Source: Clostridia bacterium
GTDB lineage: Bacteria; Bacillota; Clostridia; Oscillospirales; CAG-272
Length of the DNA stretch: 64,000 bases
Reading direction: 5' to 3'
Assembly: GCA_017461365.1 (NCBI GenBank)
Contig: JAFTYG010000067.1
Coordinates: 85,927-149,926, forward strand
Within the stretch, counting starts at the first letter, position 1. The number at the start of each line of letters is the position of its first letter. This document shows, piece after piece, positions 42,432 through 52,187 of the stretch. The notes under the pieces are model-generated. The model was given only the letters and a program-made list of their open reading frames with translations, ran no database searches and was not told where the DNA came from. A program made the position numbers and the translations under genes.

Positions 42432-45400
42432 ATGGCGGATTTTGTTCATCTTCATTTACACAGTGAGTACAGCCTTCTTGACGGCGCGTGCAGAATAAAG
42501 GATATACCCGAGCGCGCGCTCGAATGTGGTCATACTGCCGTTGCCCTTACCGATCACGGCGCGATGTACGGCGCAGTGGCGTTTTACCGCGCTTGCAAAA
42601 AAGCGGGAATAAAACCGATAATAGGTTGTGAGGTCTACGTTGCAACGGGCTCTCGTTTTGATAAGCATAGCGGAAGCGCCGACAGAAAATACAATCATCT
42701 CGTTTTGCTTTGTAAAAACGATGTTGGCTATAAAAATCTTATTGCTATGGTATCAAAAGGATATACCGAGGGATTTTATTCAAAGCCGAGAGTGGATATT
42801 GAGCTTTTGCGTGAATATTCTGATGGGCTTATCGCTTTATCTGGATGCCTTGCGGGAAAGATACCGTCGCTTATCCTTCGCGGAGAATATGATGAGGCAG
42901 TGAAGCACGCAAAAGAGCTTTCAGGTATATTCGGTAAGGATAATTTTTATATTGAGATACAGGATCACGGGCTTTCTGAGCAGAAGTCTGTTTTGCCCCA
43001 GCTTTGCAGATTGGCAAAAGAATGTGAGTTGCCCCTGGTGGCGACAAATGACTGTCACTATCTGCGCAGGCAGGATGCTCAAACGCAGGCGATACTTATG
43101 TGTGTTCAAACGAATACGCAAATAACCGACGGACGCCCAATAGGCTTTGAGACGGATGAGTTTTATTATAAGACCGATACCGAAATGAAGCTTTTGTTCT
43201 CTAAATACGAGGGAGCGATAGAGAATACGGTAAAGATTGCTGACAGATGTAATTTCGAGTTTGAATTCGATAAACCAAAGCTTCCAACGTTTCCAACACC
43301 CATGGGCAGACCTGCGGGAGAATATCTTAGAGAGCTGACCGAAAAGGGATTTGAGCGCCGCAAACGTGATGGTACATTGAAGATCCCCGAGGAAAAGGAA
43401 AGGGAATACTCGGAAAGAATAGAATATGAGCTCGGCGTGATCGATGCTATGGGCTATTCCGATTATTTTCTTATCGTACAGGACTACGTTGGATTCGCCC
43501 GCTCAAGAGGTATTCCCGTGGGCCCCGGAAGAGGCTCGGGGGCGGGAAGCCTTGTAGCTTTTCTGACGGGAATTACGGATATAGATCCTATACGCTTTGA
43601 TCTTCTTTTTGAAAGATTTCTCAATCCCGAGCGAGTAAGTATGCCCGATATAGATATAGACTTCTGTTACAACAGACGCGATGAGGTCATAGACTATATG
43701 TACGATAAGTACGGTAAGGATAGAGTTTCACAGATAATCGCGTTCGGTACATTGGCGGCAAGAGCGGCGATACGTGACGTGGGGCGTGCTTTGGGACTTT
43801 CTTACGCGGAAGTGGATGTCGTTGCAAAGGCAGTTCCGCAAGAGCTCGGAGTTACAATTTCAGATGCTTTAAAGCGCAAGGCGTTGCGCGATCAGTATGA
43901 GTCATACGAAAAGGTAAAAAAGCTTGTTGATACGGCGTTGCAGATAGAGGGAATGCCGAGAAACATTACTGTGCACGCTGCGGGACTTGTTGTGACCGAC
44001 CTTCCAATATCGCAATACGTTCCTCTTGCCGTAAGCAATGACGCTATAGTTACGCAGTTCGATATGGACACGATCGCTGAGCTTGGGCTTTTAAAGTTTG
44101 ACTTTTTAGCTCTCAGGTATCTTACGATAATTAACGATGCTTGCGTAACGATAAAGGAGAGCGATCCCGATTTCGATATTGAAAAAATACCGTTGGATGA
44201 CAGCGATACCTACAATATGATCTCCAAGGGAATGACCTTGGGCGTTTTCCAGCTTGAGTCGGGTGGGATGAGGCAGATGCTCTCCGAACTGAAGCCCGAT
44301 GCGTTTGACGATATAATTGCGGCTATCGCGCTCTACCGCCCGGGACCTATGGACTCTATTCCGCAATATATCGAAGCTCGGCATAATCCTCAAAAAATAA
44401 AATATGCGCATCCGTTGCTTGAGCCGATATTGAAGTCGACATACGGTTGTACTGTCTATCAGGAGCAGGTAATGAGCATATTCCGCGTGGTTGCGGGATA
44501 TACCTACGGACACGCCGATATAGTTCGCCGCGCCATGTCCAAGAAAAAGGGCGACGTACTGATGGCTGAGCGCACAAGCTTTATAGAGGGCGCTGAGAAA
44601 AACGGAGTGGATGTCGGAACAGCTACAGCGCTTTTTGAAGATATGGCAACCTTTGCAAATTATGCTTTTAACAAGAGCCACGCGGCGGCGTATGCCGTAA
44701 TATCTTACAGAACGGCTTATTTAAAACAGCATTATCCCTGCGAATATCTCGCGGCGCTTATGACATCCGTGCTCGGCAATCTTCCAAAGCTTGCTGAATA
44801 TATTTCGGAATGTTCGCGGTACGGTATAAAGGTGCTTCCCCCTGATATAAACGAAAGCCATATATACTTTCATCCGATGAACGGAAACATCGTATTCGGT
44901 CTGCTTGCTCTGAAAAATGTCGGAAAGCAGTTTGTCGAGGCGATAATCCGCGAGCGGGTGTCGGGACGGTTTGAGGATTTTGAAGATTTTATCAACAGAA
45001 TGTCTGCTTACGATCTGAATAAGCGAATGGTGGAAACGCTTATAAAGGTGGGCGCATTTGATAAGATGGGGATTTACCGCTCACAGCTTTTGTCGGCATA
45101 TGAGTCGCTTATAGATAAAATACAGCAAAAGGACAGAAATAACGTATCGGGACAGCTTGATATGTTTTCCATGTCTGCTGATACCGCAGATATTTCTCCG
45201 AAATACAGCTATCCTGAAGTACGCGATTTTTCGCTTCGTGAAAAGCTCTTGCTTGAAAAGGAATGCTCGGGGATGTATTTTTCGGGACATCCGATCGACA
45301 GCTATAAAAAGCATATCGAGCATTTCGGCGTAACCTCAATAGCCGAAATAAACGGAATGGATGATGCTGAGGATAAAGCTCCCGTGAGGGTGGCAGGCAT

Positions 45401-45950
45401 AGTATCCGCAACAAAGCCTAAGACCACCAAAAAGGGCGACAGTATGATGTTCTTTACGGTAGAGGACAGATACGGTGAGATCGAGTGTATTGCCTTTCCG
45501 TCTCAATATGCAAAGTATTCTCATTTTATACGGCTCGAAGCTCCGCTTTATATTCAGGGCGTTATTGCATCGCGTGACGGCGATGAGGACAGCTTGAAAA
45601 TAATAGTAAACGATGTTGTAGAGCTCATCGAGAACAGCCGCTTTGATGCTATTTCGGAAAAGCAGAAAAAAGCAGAGCCCACTGAGAAGCAGAATACCGT
45701 AACTGTCGGAGCCTTTAGAAATGCCCCAAAGCCCATATCGAAGGTCTACCTGAGAGTTCCCGATATGAGCTGTGTAAAATATTTAAAAGCAAAAAATATA
45801 GTAGATATTTTTGACGGAAATACAAGTGTTATTTTTTATGACAGCTCGTCGGCAAGCTATAAGGCGTACAGTATAGGAATTGAAGCTACTCCTTACGTTT
45901 TGTCCGAGCTGAAAGAAATACTCGGAGAAGATAACGTTGTGGCAAAATAG
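42432..45950 (+). CDS. dnaE: DNA polymerase III alpha subunit (DnaE)
   Basis: A 1172-residue replicative polymerase subunit. The N-terminal PHP domain (FVHLHLHSEYSLLDGA, ALTDHGAMYG, GCEVYV) is followed by the Pol III core with GRGSGAGSLVAF and the catalytic PDIDIDF near residue 400, the RAMSKKKGD and NKSHAAAYA motifs, tandem HhH region and an OB domain (VRVAGIVSATKPKTTKKGD, about residue 985 on). In Bacillota DnaE works with PolC, extending primers; PolC is not in the window. The ribosome site AAAGGAGGG is strong. It ends four bases from a gene on the other strand. Confidence 0.97.
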   Translation: MADFVHLHLHSEYSLLDGACRIKDIPERALECGHTAVALTDHGAMYGAVAFYRACKKAGIKPIIGCEVYVATGSRFDKHSGSADRKYNHLVLLCKNDVGYKNLIAMVSKGYTEGFYSKPRVDIELLREYSDGLIALSGCLAGKIPSLILRGEYDEAVKHAKELSGIFGKDNFYIEIQDHGLSEQKSVLPQLCRLAKECELPLVATNDCHYLRRQDAQTQAILMCVQTNTQITDGRPIGFETDEFYYKTDTEMKLLFSKYEGAIENTVKIADRCNFEFEFDKPKLPTFPTPMGRPAGEYLRELTEKGFERRKRDGTLKIPEEKEREYSERIEYELGVIDAMGYSDYFLIVQDYVGFARSRGIPVGPGRGSGAGSLVAFLTGITDIDPIRFDLLFERFLNPERVSMPDIDIDFCYNRRDEVIDYMYDKYGKDRVSQIIAFGTLAARAAIRDVGRALGLSYAEVDVVAKAVPQELGVTISDALKRKALRDQYESYEKVKKLVDTALQIEGMPRNITVHAAGLVVTDLPISQYVPLAVSNDAIVTQFDMDTIAELGLLKFDFLALRYLTIINDACVTIKESDPDFDIEKIPLDDSDTYNMISKGMTLGVFQLESGGMRQMLSELKPDAFDDIIAAIALYRPGPMDSIPQYIEARHNPQKIKYAHPLLEPILKSTYGCTVYQEQVMSIFRVVAGYTYGHADIVRRAMSKKKGDVLMAERTSFIEGAEKNGVDVGTATALFEDMATFANYAFNKSHAAAYAVISYRTAYLKQHYPCEYLAALMTSVLGNLPKLAEYISECSRYGIKVLPPDINESHIYFHPMNGNIVFGLLALKNVGKQFVEAIIRERVSGRFEDFEDFINRMSAYDLNKRMVETLIKVGAFDKMGIYRSQLLSAYESLIDKIQQKDRNNVSGQLDMFSMSADTADISPKYSYPEVRDFSLREKLLLEKECSGMYFSGHPIDSYKKHIEHFGVTSIAEINGMDDAEDKAPVRVAGIVSATKPKTTKKGDSMMFFTVEDRYGEIECIAFPSQYAKYSHFIRLEAPLYIQGVIASRDGDEDSLKIIVNDVVELIENSRFDAISEKQKKAEPTEKQNTVTVGAFRNAPKPISKVYLRVPDMSCVKYLKAKNIVDIFDGNTSVIFYDSSSASYKAYSIGIEATPYVLSELKEILGEDNVVAK

Positions 45951-45953
45951 CCA

Positions 45954-46325
45954 TCAATCCGAGTAGGCTTCTATAATCGAATAAAGTTCTTTTTCGCTGT
46001 TTACCCAAAAGCCCTCTTCGATCTCGGCTCTGTCGACTTCGGGGAGGGTTTTTACATATGTGTCTATAACCTGTATTAGCTTGCCGTCGATGTCAAATAC
46101 TCCGATCTTACCGTTATAGTCCTTTATTTGCCATGCGTCTTTTTTTGTGATGGCTTCTGTTTCGGTATCATTTTGGCTGACGTAAATATATACGGCATCC
46201 GTATCCTTTGGCAAAGAGTGCTTTTTTCTGAGAGCGAACAGCAAAGTAAACGTAACGGAGGTCAGCAGTACAAGAAACAGAAGAGCAATAGCTGCGGCGG
46301 CAATGTGCGGTATTTTTCGTTTCAT
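45954..46325 (-). CDS. BofC C-terminal-domain-like membrane-anchored protein
   Basis: A 123-residue protein with one N-terminal membrane segment (about 8-32) and an outside domain resembling the C-terminal half of BofC: WQIKDYNGKIGVFDIDGK, then TYVKTLPEVDRAEIEEGFWVNSEKEL, then IIEAY. BofC in Bacillus is a forespore protein that restrains the SpoIVB protease during sigma-K activation. Only the C-terminal domain is present here. The start at 46325 is preferred because AAGGTGA precedes it. Whether it is a sporulation protein in this host is inferred from the family. Confidence 0.75.
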   Translation of the reverse strand: MKRKIPHIAAAAIALLFLVLLTSVTFTLLFALRKKHSLPKDTDAVYIYVSQNDTETEAITKKDAWQIKDYNGKIGVFDIDGKLIQVIDTYVKTLPEVDRAEIEEGFWVNSEKELYSIIEAYSD

Positions 46326-46414
46326 AACGATCACCTTATGATTTTTTTATTATTATCTGCCGTTTTGTGATTATCTATACTTTATATTGGAATAATATAT
46401 AAAAAGGTAATTTT

Positions 46415-46425
46415 GGAGGTGATCC
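46415..46425 (+). promoter_or_regulatory. Extended Shine-Dalgarno of the class A PBP gene
   Basis: GGAGGTGATCC is complementary over 11 bases to the conserved 3' end of 16S rRNA, and sits 7 bases (counted from GGAGG) before a TTG start codon. Confidence 0.8.
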
Positions 46426-46426
46426 T

Positions 46427-48886
46427 TTGAAAGGTAGGTTTTTGAAGGCTTTTTTAAAGACTGTATGTATCATCCTTATATTTTTGATGGCGTTTTCATT
46501 GACGGTCGGCGGAGTATTGGCGGTGTATGTGGAAAAAACTTTTGAAAAGAGTATTGATGAAAGCCTGTTTTCAATAGTTGGAAGCGGAAGTGATACGTCT
46601 CTGTACTATTATGAGACGAATGAAGAAACAGGAGCCGTCGAAGCGCACAAGCTCGAGGGAGAAATCATTTACGGCGGATACAGATGTGTTTATGCCGATT
46701 ATGAAAGTATTCCCGACGATTTGAAGGATGCTTTTGTCAGTATTGAGGACAAGCGGTTTTATAAACATAATGGAGTCGATTGGAAAAGAACACTGTCGGC
46801 AGGGCTCAATTATTTTCTGAAATTCAGCGATAGCTACGGCGGCTCTACCATAACGCAACAGCTTATCAAAAATATAACCGATGAAGATGATTATTCACTG
46901 CAACGAAAGATACAGGAGATATTCTGGGCGCTTGATCTTGAAACAAAAATGGATAAAAAAGAGATATTGGGACTCTATTTGAATATAATCAATTTGTCTC
47001 AGGGATGTTACGGCGTGGGCGCGGCGGCAGATTATTATTTTTCCAAGGACGTGTCAGAGCTTACTCTTAATGAATGTGCCTGTATTGCCGCAATAACCAA
47101 CAGCCCGTCTTATTACGATCCGCTGAGAAATCCCGAAAACAATAAAAAAAGAAAGGACATCATACTCGACCAGATGTATGAGCAGGGATATATCGACAGT
47201 GAAGAATACGCATCCGCTAAGGGCGTGGATATTGTATTGAACGTAAATCAAAAATACGATTCAGACGAGATAAATTCGTGGTACACGGATATGGTAGTAG
47301 AGGACATAATAAATGATCTTGTCGAGCAAAAGGGGTATAGCCGCGCTATGGCTAATCTGCTTATATATACGGGTGGATTGAAGATATATACGGCGATGGA
47401 TCCCGAAATTCAGGATATACTTGAAGAATATTATGCCGAGACCTCGCATTTTTATAACAACGGTGAAGGGGAGACTCCGCAATCATCAATGATAATAATA
47501 GATCCGTATAACGGAGATATTCTGGGAGTTGCGGGAGCTGTCGGAGAAAAAAATGCAAACAGAATACAGAATTTTTCCACGCAGACATTGCGTCCGCCGG
47601 GATCTGTTATAAAGCCGCTTTCGGTCTATGCGCCCGCTATGGAGGAAAATATTCTTAATTGGGCGACCGTATATGACGACGTTCCCGTAAATTTCGGAAA
47701 TTACAATACCGATCCTGAAAAAGGGGAGATTATTGAACCTGTGGCGTGGCCCGCAAATTCAAACGGCATATACAGAGGACTTACAAATATAAATTATGCG
47801 ATAAAGCAATCAATAAATACCGTAACGGTACGCGCTCTTGAGGATCTCGGACTTGAAAAATCATTTGACTTTTTGTATGAAAAGGTTGGACTTACAAGCA
47901 TGATAAGATCGGGCTCAGACGCAAACGGCTCGTTTATTACCGATATGGACGTGGCGGCTCTTGCCTTGGGACAGTTGAATTACGGTGTGACGGTAAGAGA
48001 GATAACGGCGGCATATTCTATATTCGTAAATAGCGGAATATACAGCGCCCCCCGTTCTTATTATAAGGTTACGGACAGCTACGGAAGCATCCTGCTTGAA
48101 AATAAATACAACGGAAACGCGGTAATATCCGAGGAAAATGCTACCGTTATGAGTATGATGCTTGAAAACGTTGTGGATGACGGAACTGCAAAGGCAATTA
48201 CCTTGAAAGAGCAGATCGCTTGCGCGGGAAAAACGGGAACGACGCAAAACAATTATGACCGATGGTTTATCGGATATACTCCGTACTTCATAGGCGGAGT
48301 ATGGTTCGGCTACGAATATCCGAAATCTCTCAGCGGATCTAATCTCTGCCTTGCTATATGGGATGATATTATGACTGAGATACACGAAAGAAAGGCATAT
48401 ATTTCGGAAGAAAAATTTTTCAACTATTCGGATAACGTAGTTGAGGTTGAATACTGTGTCGATTCGGGCAAGCTGATGACAGAGGCGTGTAAAAGAGATC
48501 CGAGAGGAAGCCGCGCAGAGCGAGGATATTTTGCGCTCGGGAACGCACCCGTAGGTTACTGTGACTGTCATATACCCGTCGCATATGACAATGAGGAAGG
48601 CGGAGTATCGCTTGAGGGAATGTGTAACGAAAATGTCTCATATATCGGAATGATAACCGTTGAAAGAAATTTTCCCATGCAGATATACGTTACCGACGCT
48701 CAGTATGTATGGCGAGACATCGGAGATGATATTTTTCCCGAAACCTCTCCTAAGCTCGCATTTTTTAACAATATATTCGGAGAGAATCAATATTGCGGTG
48801 TGAGCAATACCGAATACCAGTTCAACCGTCTTTGCCGAGCTCATTTTGACTATTATCAGTGGATAGAAAAAAGAAACAAATATTAA
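46427..48886 (+). CDS. Class A penicillin-binding protein (transglycosylase/transpeptidase)
   Basis: An 819-residue bifunctional wall-building enzyme, anchored by one N-terminal membrane segment (about 10-35). The GT51 domain has the catalytic IEDKRFYKHNGVDW (Glu107) and GGSTITQQLIKN (138-149). The transpeptidase domain has the SxxK motif in PPGSVIKP (Ser393, Lys396), SIN (462-464) and KTGTT (602-606). Polymerises and cross-links peptidoglycan at the outer face of the membrane. The TTG start is fixed by an unusually long Shine-Dalgarno. No ATG in frame lies nearby upstream. A role in vegetative wall or in spore cortex cannot be separated by sequence alone. Confidence 0.95.
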   Translation: MKGRFLKAFLKTVCIILIFLMAFSLTVGGVLAVYVEKTFEKSIDESLFSIVGSGSDTSLYYYETNEETGAVEAHKLEGEIIYGGYRCVYADYESIPDDLKDAFVSIEDKRFYKHNGVDWKRTLSAGLNYFLKFSDSYGGSTITQQLIKNITDEDDYSLQRKIQEIFWALDLETKMDKKEILGLYLNIINLSQGCYGVGAAADYYFSKDVSELTLNECACIAAITNSPSYYDPLRNPENNKKRKDIILDQMYEQGYIDSEEYASAKGVDIVLNVNQKYDSDEINSWYTDMVVEDIINDLVEQKGYSRAMANLLIYTGGLKIYTAMDPEIQDILEEYYAETSHFYNNGEGETPQSSMIIIDPYNGDILGVAGAVGEKNANRIQNFSTQTLRPPGSVIKPLSVYAPAMEENILNWATVYDDVPVNFGNYNTDPEKGEIIEPVAWPANSNGIYRGLTNINYAIKQSINTVTVRALEDLGLEKSFDFLYEKVGLTSMIRSGSDANGSFITDMDVAALALGQLNYGVTVREITAAYSIFVNSGIYSAPRSYYKVTDSYGSILLENKYNGNAVISEENATVMSMMLENVVDDGTAKAITLKEQIACAGKTGTTQNNYDRWFIGYTPYFIGGVWFGYEYPKSLSGSNLCLAIWDDIMTEIHERKAYISEEKFFNYSDNVVEVEYCVDSGKLMTEACKRDPRGSRAERGYFALGNAPVGYCDCHIPVAYDNEEGGVSLEGMCNENVSYIGMITVERNFPMQIYVTDAQYVWRDIGDDIFPETSPKLAFFNNIFGENQYCGVSNTEYQFNRLCRAHFDYYQWIEKRNKY

Positions 48887-48889
48887 AAA

Positions 48890-48930
48890 ATATCGGATGC
48901 TTCTAAAGTACGGAAGCATCCGATATTTTA
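48890..48930. terminator. Bidirectional terminator after the PBP gene
   Basis: ATATCGGATGCTTC (48890-48903) pairs with GAAGCATCCGATAT (48913-48926), flanked by A/T runs on both sides. It also ends the minus-strand gene at 48928. Confidence 0.85.
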
Positions 48931-49890
48931 CTGAATTATCTGCCAATTCGTTATTCCGCCCGTTTCGGTTGCGGATATGATAGAGCTCTGAATTTCTTTA
49001 TCCGCATTGTAGGGAAGGAGCACACGCATTTTATACATATGAAGATAGAGCTGTTCGGCATTTATTTTGTTATTTATATCTGTTAGTACGTCGGCGCTGT
49101 CGTCTGTCGATACTTCCATTGCAAGAAAATCAATTTTCTCATAAAGACGGGTTATGATCTCGGAAGTTTTGTAGGCATCTTCAAGCTCCAATATGCTATC
49201 CGAAACAGCGAGTCCCACAGCTCCGTTCGGAGCAAGCGATCTTATGCTTTCCACAAAGGCGATCACTTCTTCCGTATGTTCCTCAGTCATATGCGGCGCG
49301 ATGATGACGACATCGTCAAATCCTGCTGCCAATGCCTCTGCGATAAGCGCGGCGGCTCGTGATAGCTCTACGGAGCGAAGCAGAGCATCGTCGTTGGAAA
49401 AAGCGTTTACGTAAAATATACCGCTAAGATACATATTTCGTGTGTCGGCGGTCGAGACAGCTTTTTCCAAGGTAACGTTAGCGGTTCCCACAGAGTAGCC
49501 TATTTCATCTGCTATATCTGATTTAAAGAGGAGTATCTCATCTTTTGTATTTAACGGAATACTCGCCTCGAGAATATTTTGCTCAACGAGCGCATCGAGT
49601 CTGTCGGATAAAAAGGTATTATCGTCGGTCTCAAGCAAAACACAATGTCCCGTTATGCTTTGCACGGGAGCTTTTACATTATCTTGCTCGTTATTTTGTA
49701 CGGCGGAGGTATCGGTGTCTGAAACCTCGTTGCTTCGCCTCTCGCTTTGAGCGTGCAACAGATTGCCTATGACCAGAAACAGAACGATCAGCGCAATCAG
49801 GGATATGACTGATATGAGAACGATCATACCTATATTATGGCGTCTGTAAACACTGTTTCTGTATTTATTATGACGGTTTCGACCGTTCAT
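48928..49890 (-). CDS. Membrane-anchored envelope protein of unknown function
   Basis: A 320-residue protein with a basic N-terminus (about 20 residues rich in Arg/Asn/His), one membrane segment (about 22-46) and an outside part. After an acidic Ser/Thr linker (about 50-80) the rest looks like an alpha/beta barrel fragment: repeated strand-helix units with FDDVVIIAPHMTEEH, GAVGLAVSDSIL and KIDFLAMEVSTDD, a pattern seen in chitinase-like (GH18) barrels, but the catalytic DxxDxDxE motif is not seen. Its ATG overlaps by one base the stop of the PrsA-like gene, so the two are coupled. Function unknown. Confidence 0.75.
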   Translation of the reverse strand: MNGRNRHNKYRNSVYRRHNIGMIVLISVISLIALIVLFLVIGNLLHAQSERRSNEVSDTDTSAVQNNEQDNVKAPVQSITGHCVLLETDDNTFLSDRLDALVEQNILEASIPLNTKDEILLFKSDIADEIGYSVGTANVTLEKAVSTADTRNMYLSGIFYVNAFSNDDALLRSVELSRAAALIAEALAAGFDDVVIIAPHMTEEHTEEVIAFVESIRSLAPNGAVGLAVSDSILELEDAYKTSEIITRLYEKIDFLAMEVSTDDSADVLTDINNKINAEQLYLHMYKMRVLLPYNADKEIQSSIISATETGGITNWQIIQ

Positions 49891-51029
49891 TATTTCCTCC
49901 TATCGGTCTTTGCTTTGTAAGAAATATTTTTCTTCTTGTGGATCTGCTTTATAACTATTACGGTAACGACAGCTATGACAGCAACGGCAACAATCGCAGA
50001 GATAATGATCACAGCGGTCATATTTGAAGTTTTGGGAAGATCTGTGAGATCAAGCTTGTTATATCTGTCGTTCGGTTCAAATTTGAGAGTTTTTCTCAGC
50101 TCCTGAAGATCTTCGTTTATAACGCTGTTGTAGTAATCGTTTTTGAGAGACATATAGTATTCATCTATATACTCGTCGCTCATTTCAAGGCGCTGTATAA
50201 CGTAAAAGCAAGAAACGTATTCTCCGTTATTATTTTCACTGTATGCGGAAATTACGTCGCTGTATTCTCCGATCTCGAGCGCAAATGCCGCCTGCTCGTA
50301 TTCATCTGTCATAGTACCTTTGCAAATGTAGTAGCCGCTTGCATCGGGATCGCCAAAGTCTTCGGAATAGCCTCTGCCTATAAGTGAATTTATATTTTCA
50401 CCGCTGTCGAGAAGCGTTTTTGCTTCGCGTATCTTCTGCTCGTTTGCATTCACGTCATCGCCGTTATCGTTGAAGAGCACAAGATGATTGACTCTAATGA
50501 AGTTTTCCTTTATGTAGTTGATAATATCTGTTTCTTCAGAATAAACAAGCCCGTTTTCTGCATATTTGGCAGGGAGTTGTTCGCAAAGAAGATCAAGCCC
50601 CAATGTGTAGCGTACATATCTTTCTGAGAGTCCGAATTCTTTACAGTTGTCTTCAAACTCGTCGCTGTCTCCGTTGAAGTTTTCCTGTATATATGCCTCC
50701 AACTCGTTGTCTATATCTTCATCGGATATATCCTCATATTTAAGCCCCCATTTTTCACACAGCGCGAGCTTTGCATAGTTCGTTATTATATTTTCTTTTA
50801 TAAGTCGGTCAAGCTCTGTCTGCATGAGTACGGGATCGTTGTTACATTTTTCGGCAACCGAGCTCTTATAATTGGATACCAAAAAGTAAAGCTCATCGTA
50901 GTACACATCATCACCGTTTACGGTGCCTACTACCGTTTTGTTCTGAGTGCAGGACGAAAGAAAGGGAACTGTCAAAAGTATCGCTAAAATCGCGGCGCAT
51001 ATCTTAAAGTACATCTTACTTTTTTTCAT
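49890..51029 (-). CDS. PrsA/SurA-like peptidyl-prolyl isomerase lipoprotein with C-terminal membrane segment
   Basis: A 379-residue exported foldase candidate: lipobox LSSC (Cys27), a SurA_N-like chaperone region with VNGDDVYYDEL and LIKENIITNYA, and a parvulin-type rotamase domain (about 180-295: VNHLVLF, REAKTLLDSGENINSLI, AAFALEIGEYSDVI). PrsA proteins fold exported proteins at the outside of the membrane. Unusually, a second membrane segment (about 342-364) and a basic tail follow, so the protein would be held at both ends. The start at 51029 follows AAGGATG; the longer reading is not needed. Coupled to the downstream envelope protein. Confidence 0.85.
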   Translation of the reverse strand: MKKSKMYFKICAAILAILLTVPFLSSCTQNKTVVGTVNGDDVYYDELYFLVSNYKSSVAEKCNNDPVLMQTELDRLIKENIITNYAKLALCEKWGLKYEDISDEDIDNELEAYIQENFNGDSDEFEDNCKEFGLSERYVRYTLGLDLLCEQLPAKYAENGLVYSEETDIINYIKENFIRVNHLVLFNDNGDDVNANEQKIREAKTLLDSGENINSLIGRGYSEDFGDPDASGYYICKGTMTDEYEQAAFALEIGEYSDVISAYSENNNGEYVSCFYVIQRLEMSDEYIDEYYMSLKNDYYNSVINEDLQELRKTLKFEPNDRYNKLDLTDLPKTSNMTAVIIISAIVAVAVIAVVTVIVIKQIHKKKNISYKAKTDRRK

Positions 51030-51146
51030 ACATATCATCCTTATAGATCTAAAATATATTCCATATAATTGTACAATAATTTTATTACGATACTGTGAAT
51101 AAAATCAACATTAAAAAAATTCAATAAAAAACTTTAAAAAACATCT

Positions 51147-51175
51147 TCCATTTAGTAGAAAAATATGATATAATT
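51147..51175 (+). promoter_or_regulatory. Possible promoter of hprK
   Basis: TATAAT (51170-51175) with a poor -35 (TTCCAT) 17 bp upstream. Confidence 0.45.
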
Positions 51176-51220
51176 AAGTGGATGTATGGACCATGCGTCA
51201 ATCTTTTTTGGAGGAAGCCT

Positions 51221-52150
51221 ATGGAATCAAAATACAGCATACCTTTAAGCAACGTGATAAATGAATTTCAGCTTGAAACGGTATATCTTCCCGAGAACTC
51301 GGATGATATAAAGGTAACAAGCCCCGAGGTCAGCCGCCCCGGCCTTGCGCTTACGGGATTTGTGGAGGTTTTTGAGCCTTTCAGAATTCAGATCATAGGT
51401 AAGGCTGAGCACAAATATCTGTCTGAGCTTTCGGCTACTCAGAGAAGCATAAGACTTGAAAAGTTTTTCAAAATGAAGCCTGTTGCCGTTGTAGTTACAA
51501 GCCATCTTACCATTTTTGACGAGATGAAGCCACACGCAGCAGAATACGGAGTGCCGCTTCTTCGTACCAATGAGCGTACAAGCTCGTTTATGGCGGCGGT
51601 TATCGCATCGCTTAATACAAGCCTTGCTCCGAGAATAACGAGACACGGCGTTCTTGTCGAGGTGTACGGCGAGGGTATGCTTATTCTTGGAGAAAGTGGA
51701 ATAGGTAAAAGTGAGACTGCCATTGAGCTTGTAAAGCGAGGACATAGACTTATTGCCGATGATGCGGTTGAAATAAAGCGTGTATCAGCTAAAACTCTTG
51801 TAGGAACAGCTCCCGAGCTGATACGCTACTATATTGAGCTTCGCGGTATAGGTATTGTTGACGTAAGGCGAATATTCGGTATGGGCGCTGTCAAGGCGAC
51901 CGAAAGAATAGATATGGTAATAAATTTGGAGCATTGGAACCCTGAAAAAATGTATGACCGCTTCGGGCTTGACGAGGAGCACGCTAATATATTGGGCATT
52001 GACATACCGTCTTTGACTATTCCCGTTCACCCGGGGCGAAATCTCGCTATTATTCTTGAGATTGCCGCAATGAATAACCGACAGAAGAAGATGGGTTATA
52101 ATACGGCAGAAGAATTTAACAAGCGGCTTATGGAGCAGGAATTTAATTAA
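51221..52150 (+). CDS. hprK: HPr kinase/phosphorylase
   Basis: A 309-residue bifunctional enzyme that phosphorylates HPr on Ser46 and reverses it, the key switch of carbon catabolite control in Bacillota. The Walker A motif GESGIGKS is at 157-164, the family signature RHGVLVEVYG precedes it (His142), and LRGIGIVDVRRIFG with the C-terminal IPVHPGRNLAIILEIAAMN completes the catalytic core. The start at 51221 follows GGAGGA. HPr itself is not in the window. Confidence 0.96.
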   Translation: MESKYSIPLSNVINEFQLETVYLPENSDDIKVTSPEVSRPGLALTGFVEVFEPFRIQIIGKAEHKYLSELSATQRSIRLEKFFKMKPVAVVVTSHLTIFDEMKPHAAEYGVPLLRTNERTSSFMAAVIASLNTSLAPRITRHGVLVEVYGEGMLILGESGIGKSETAIELVKRGHRLIADDAVEIKRVSAKTLVGTAPELIRYYIELRGIGIVDVRRIFGMGAVKATERIDMVINLEHWNPEKMYDRFGLDEEHANILGIDIPSLTIPVHPGRNLAIILEIAAMNNRQKKMGYNTAEEFNKRLMEQEFN

Positions 52151-52187
52151 AAATAAAAATATTTATACATAAGAAAGGACATTTACT

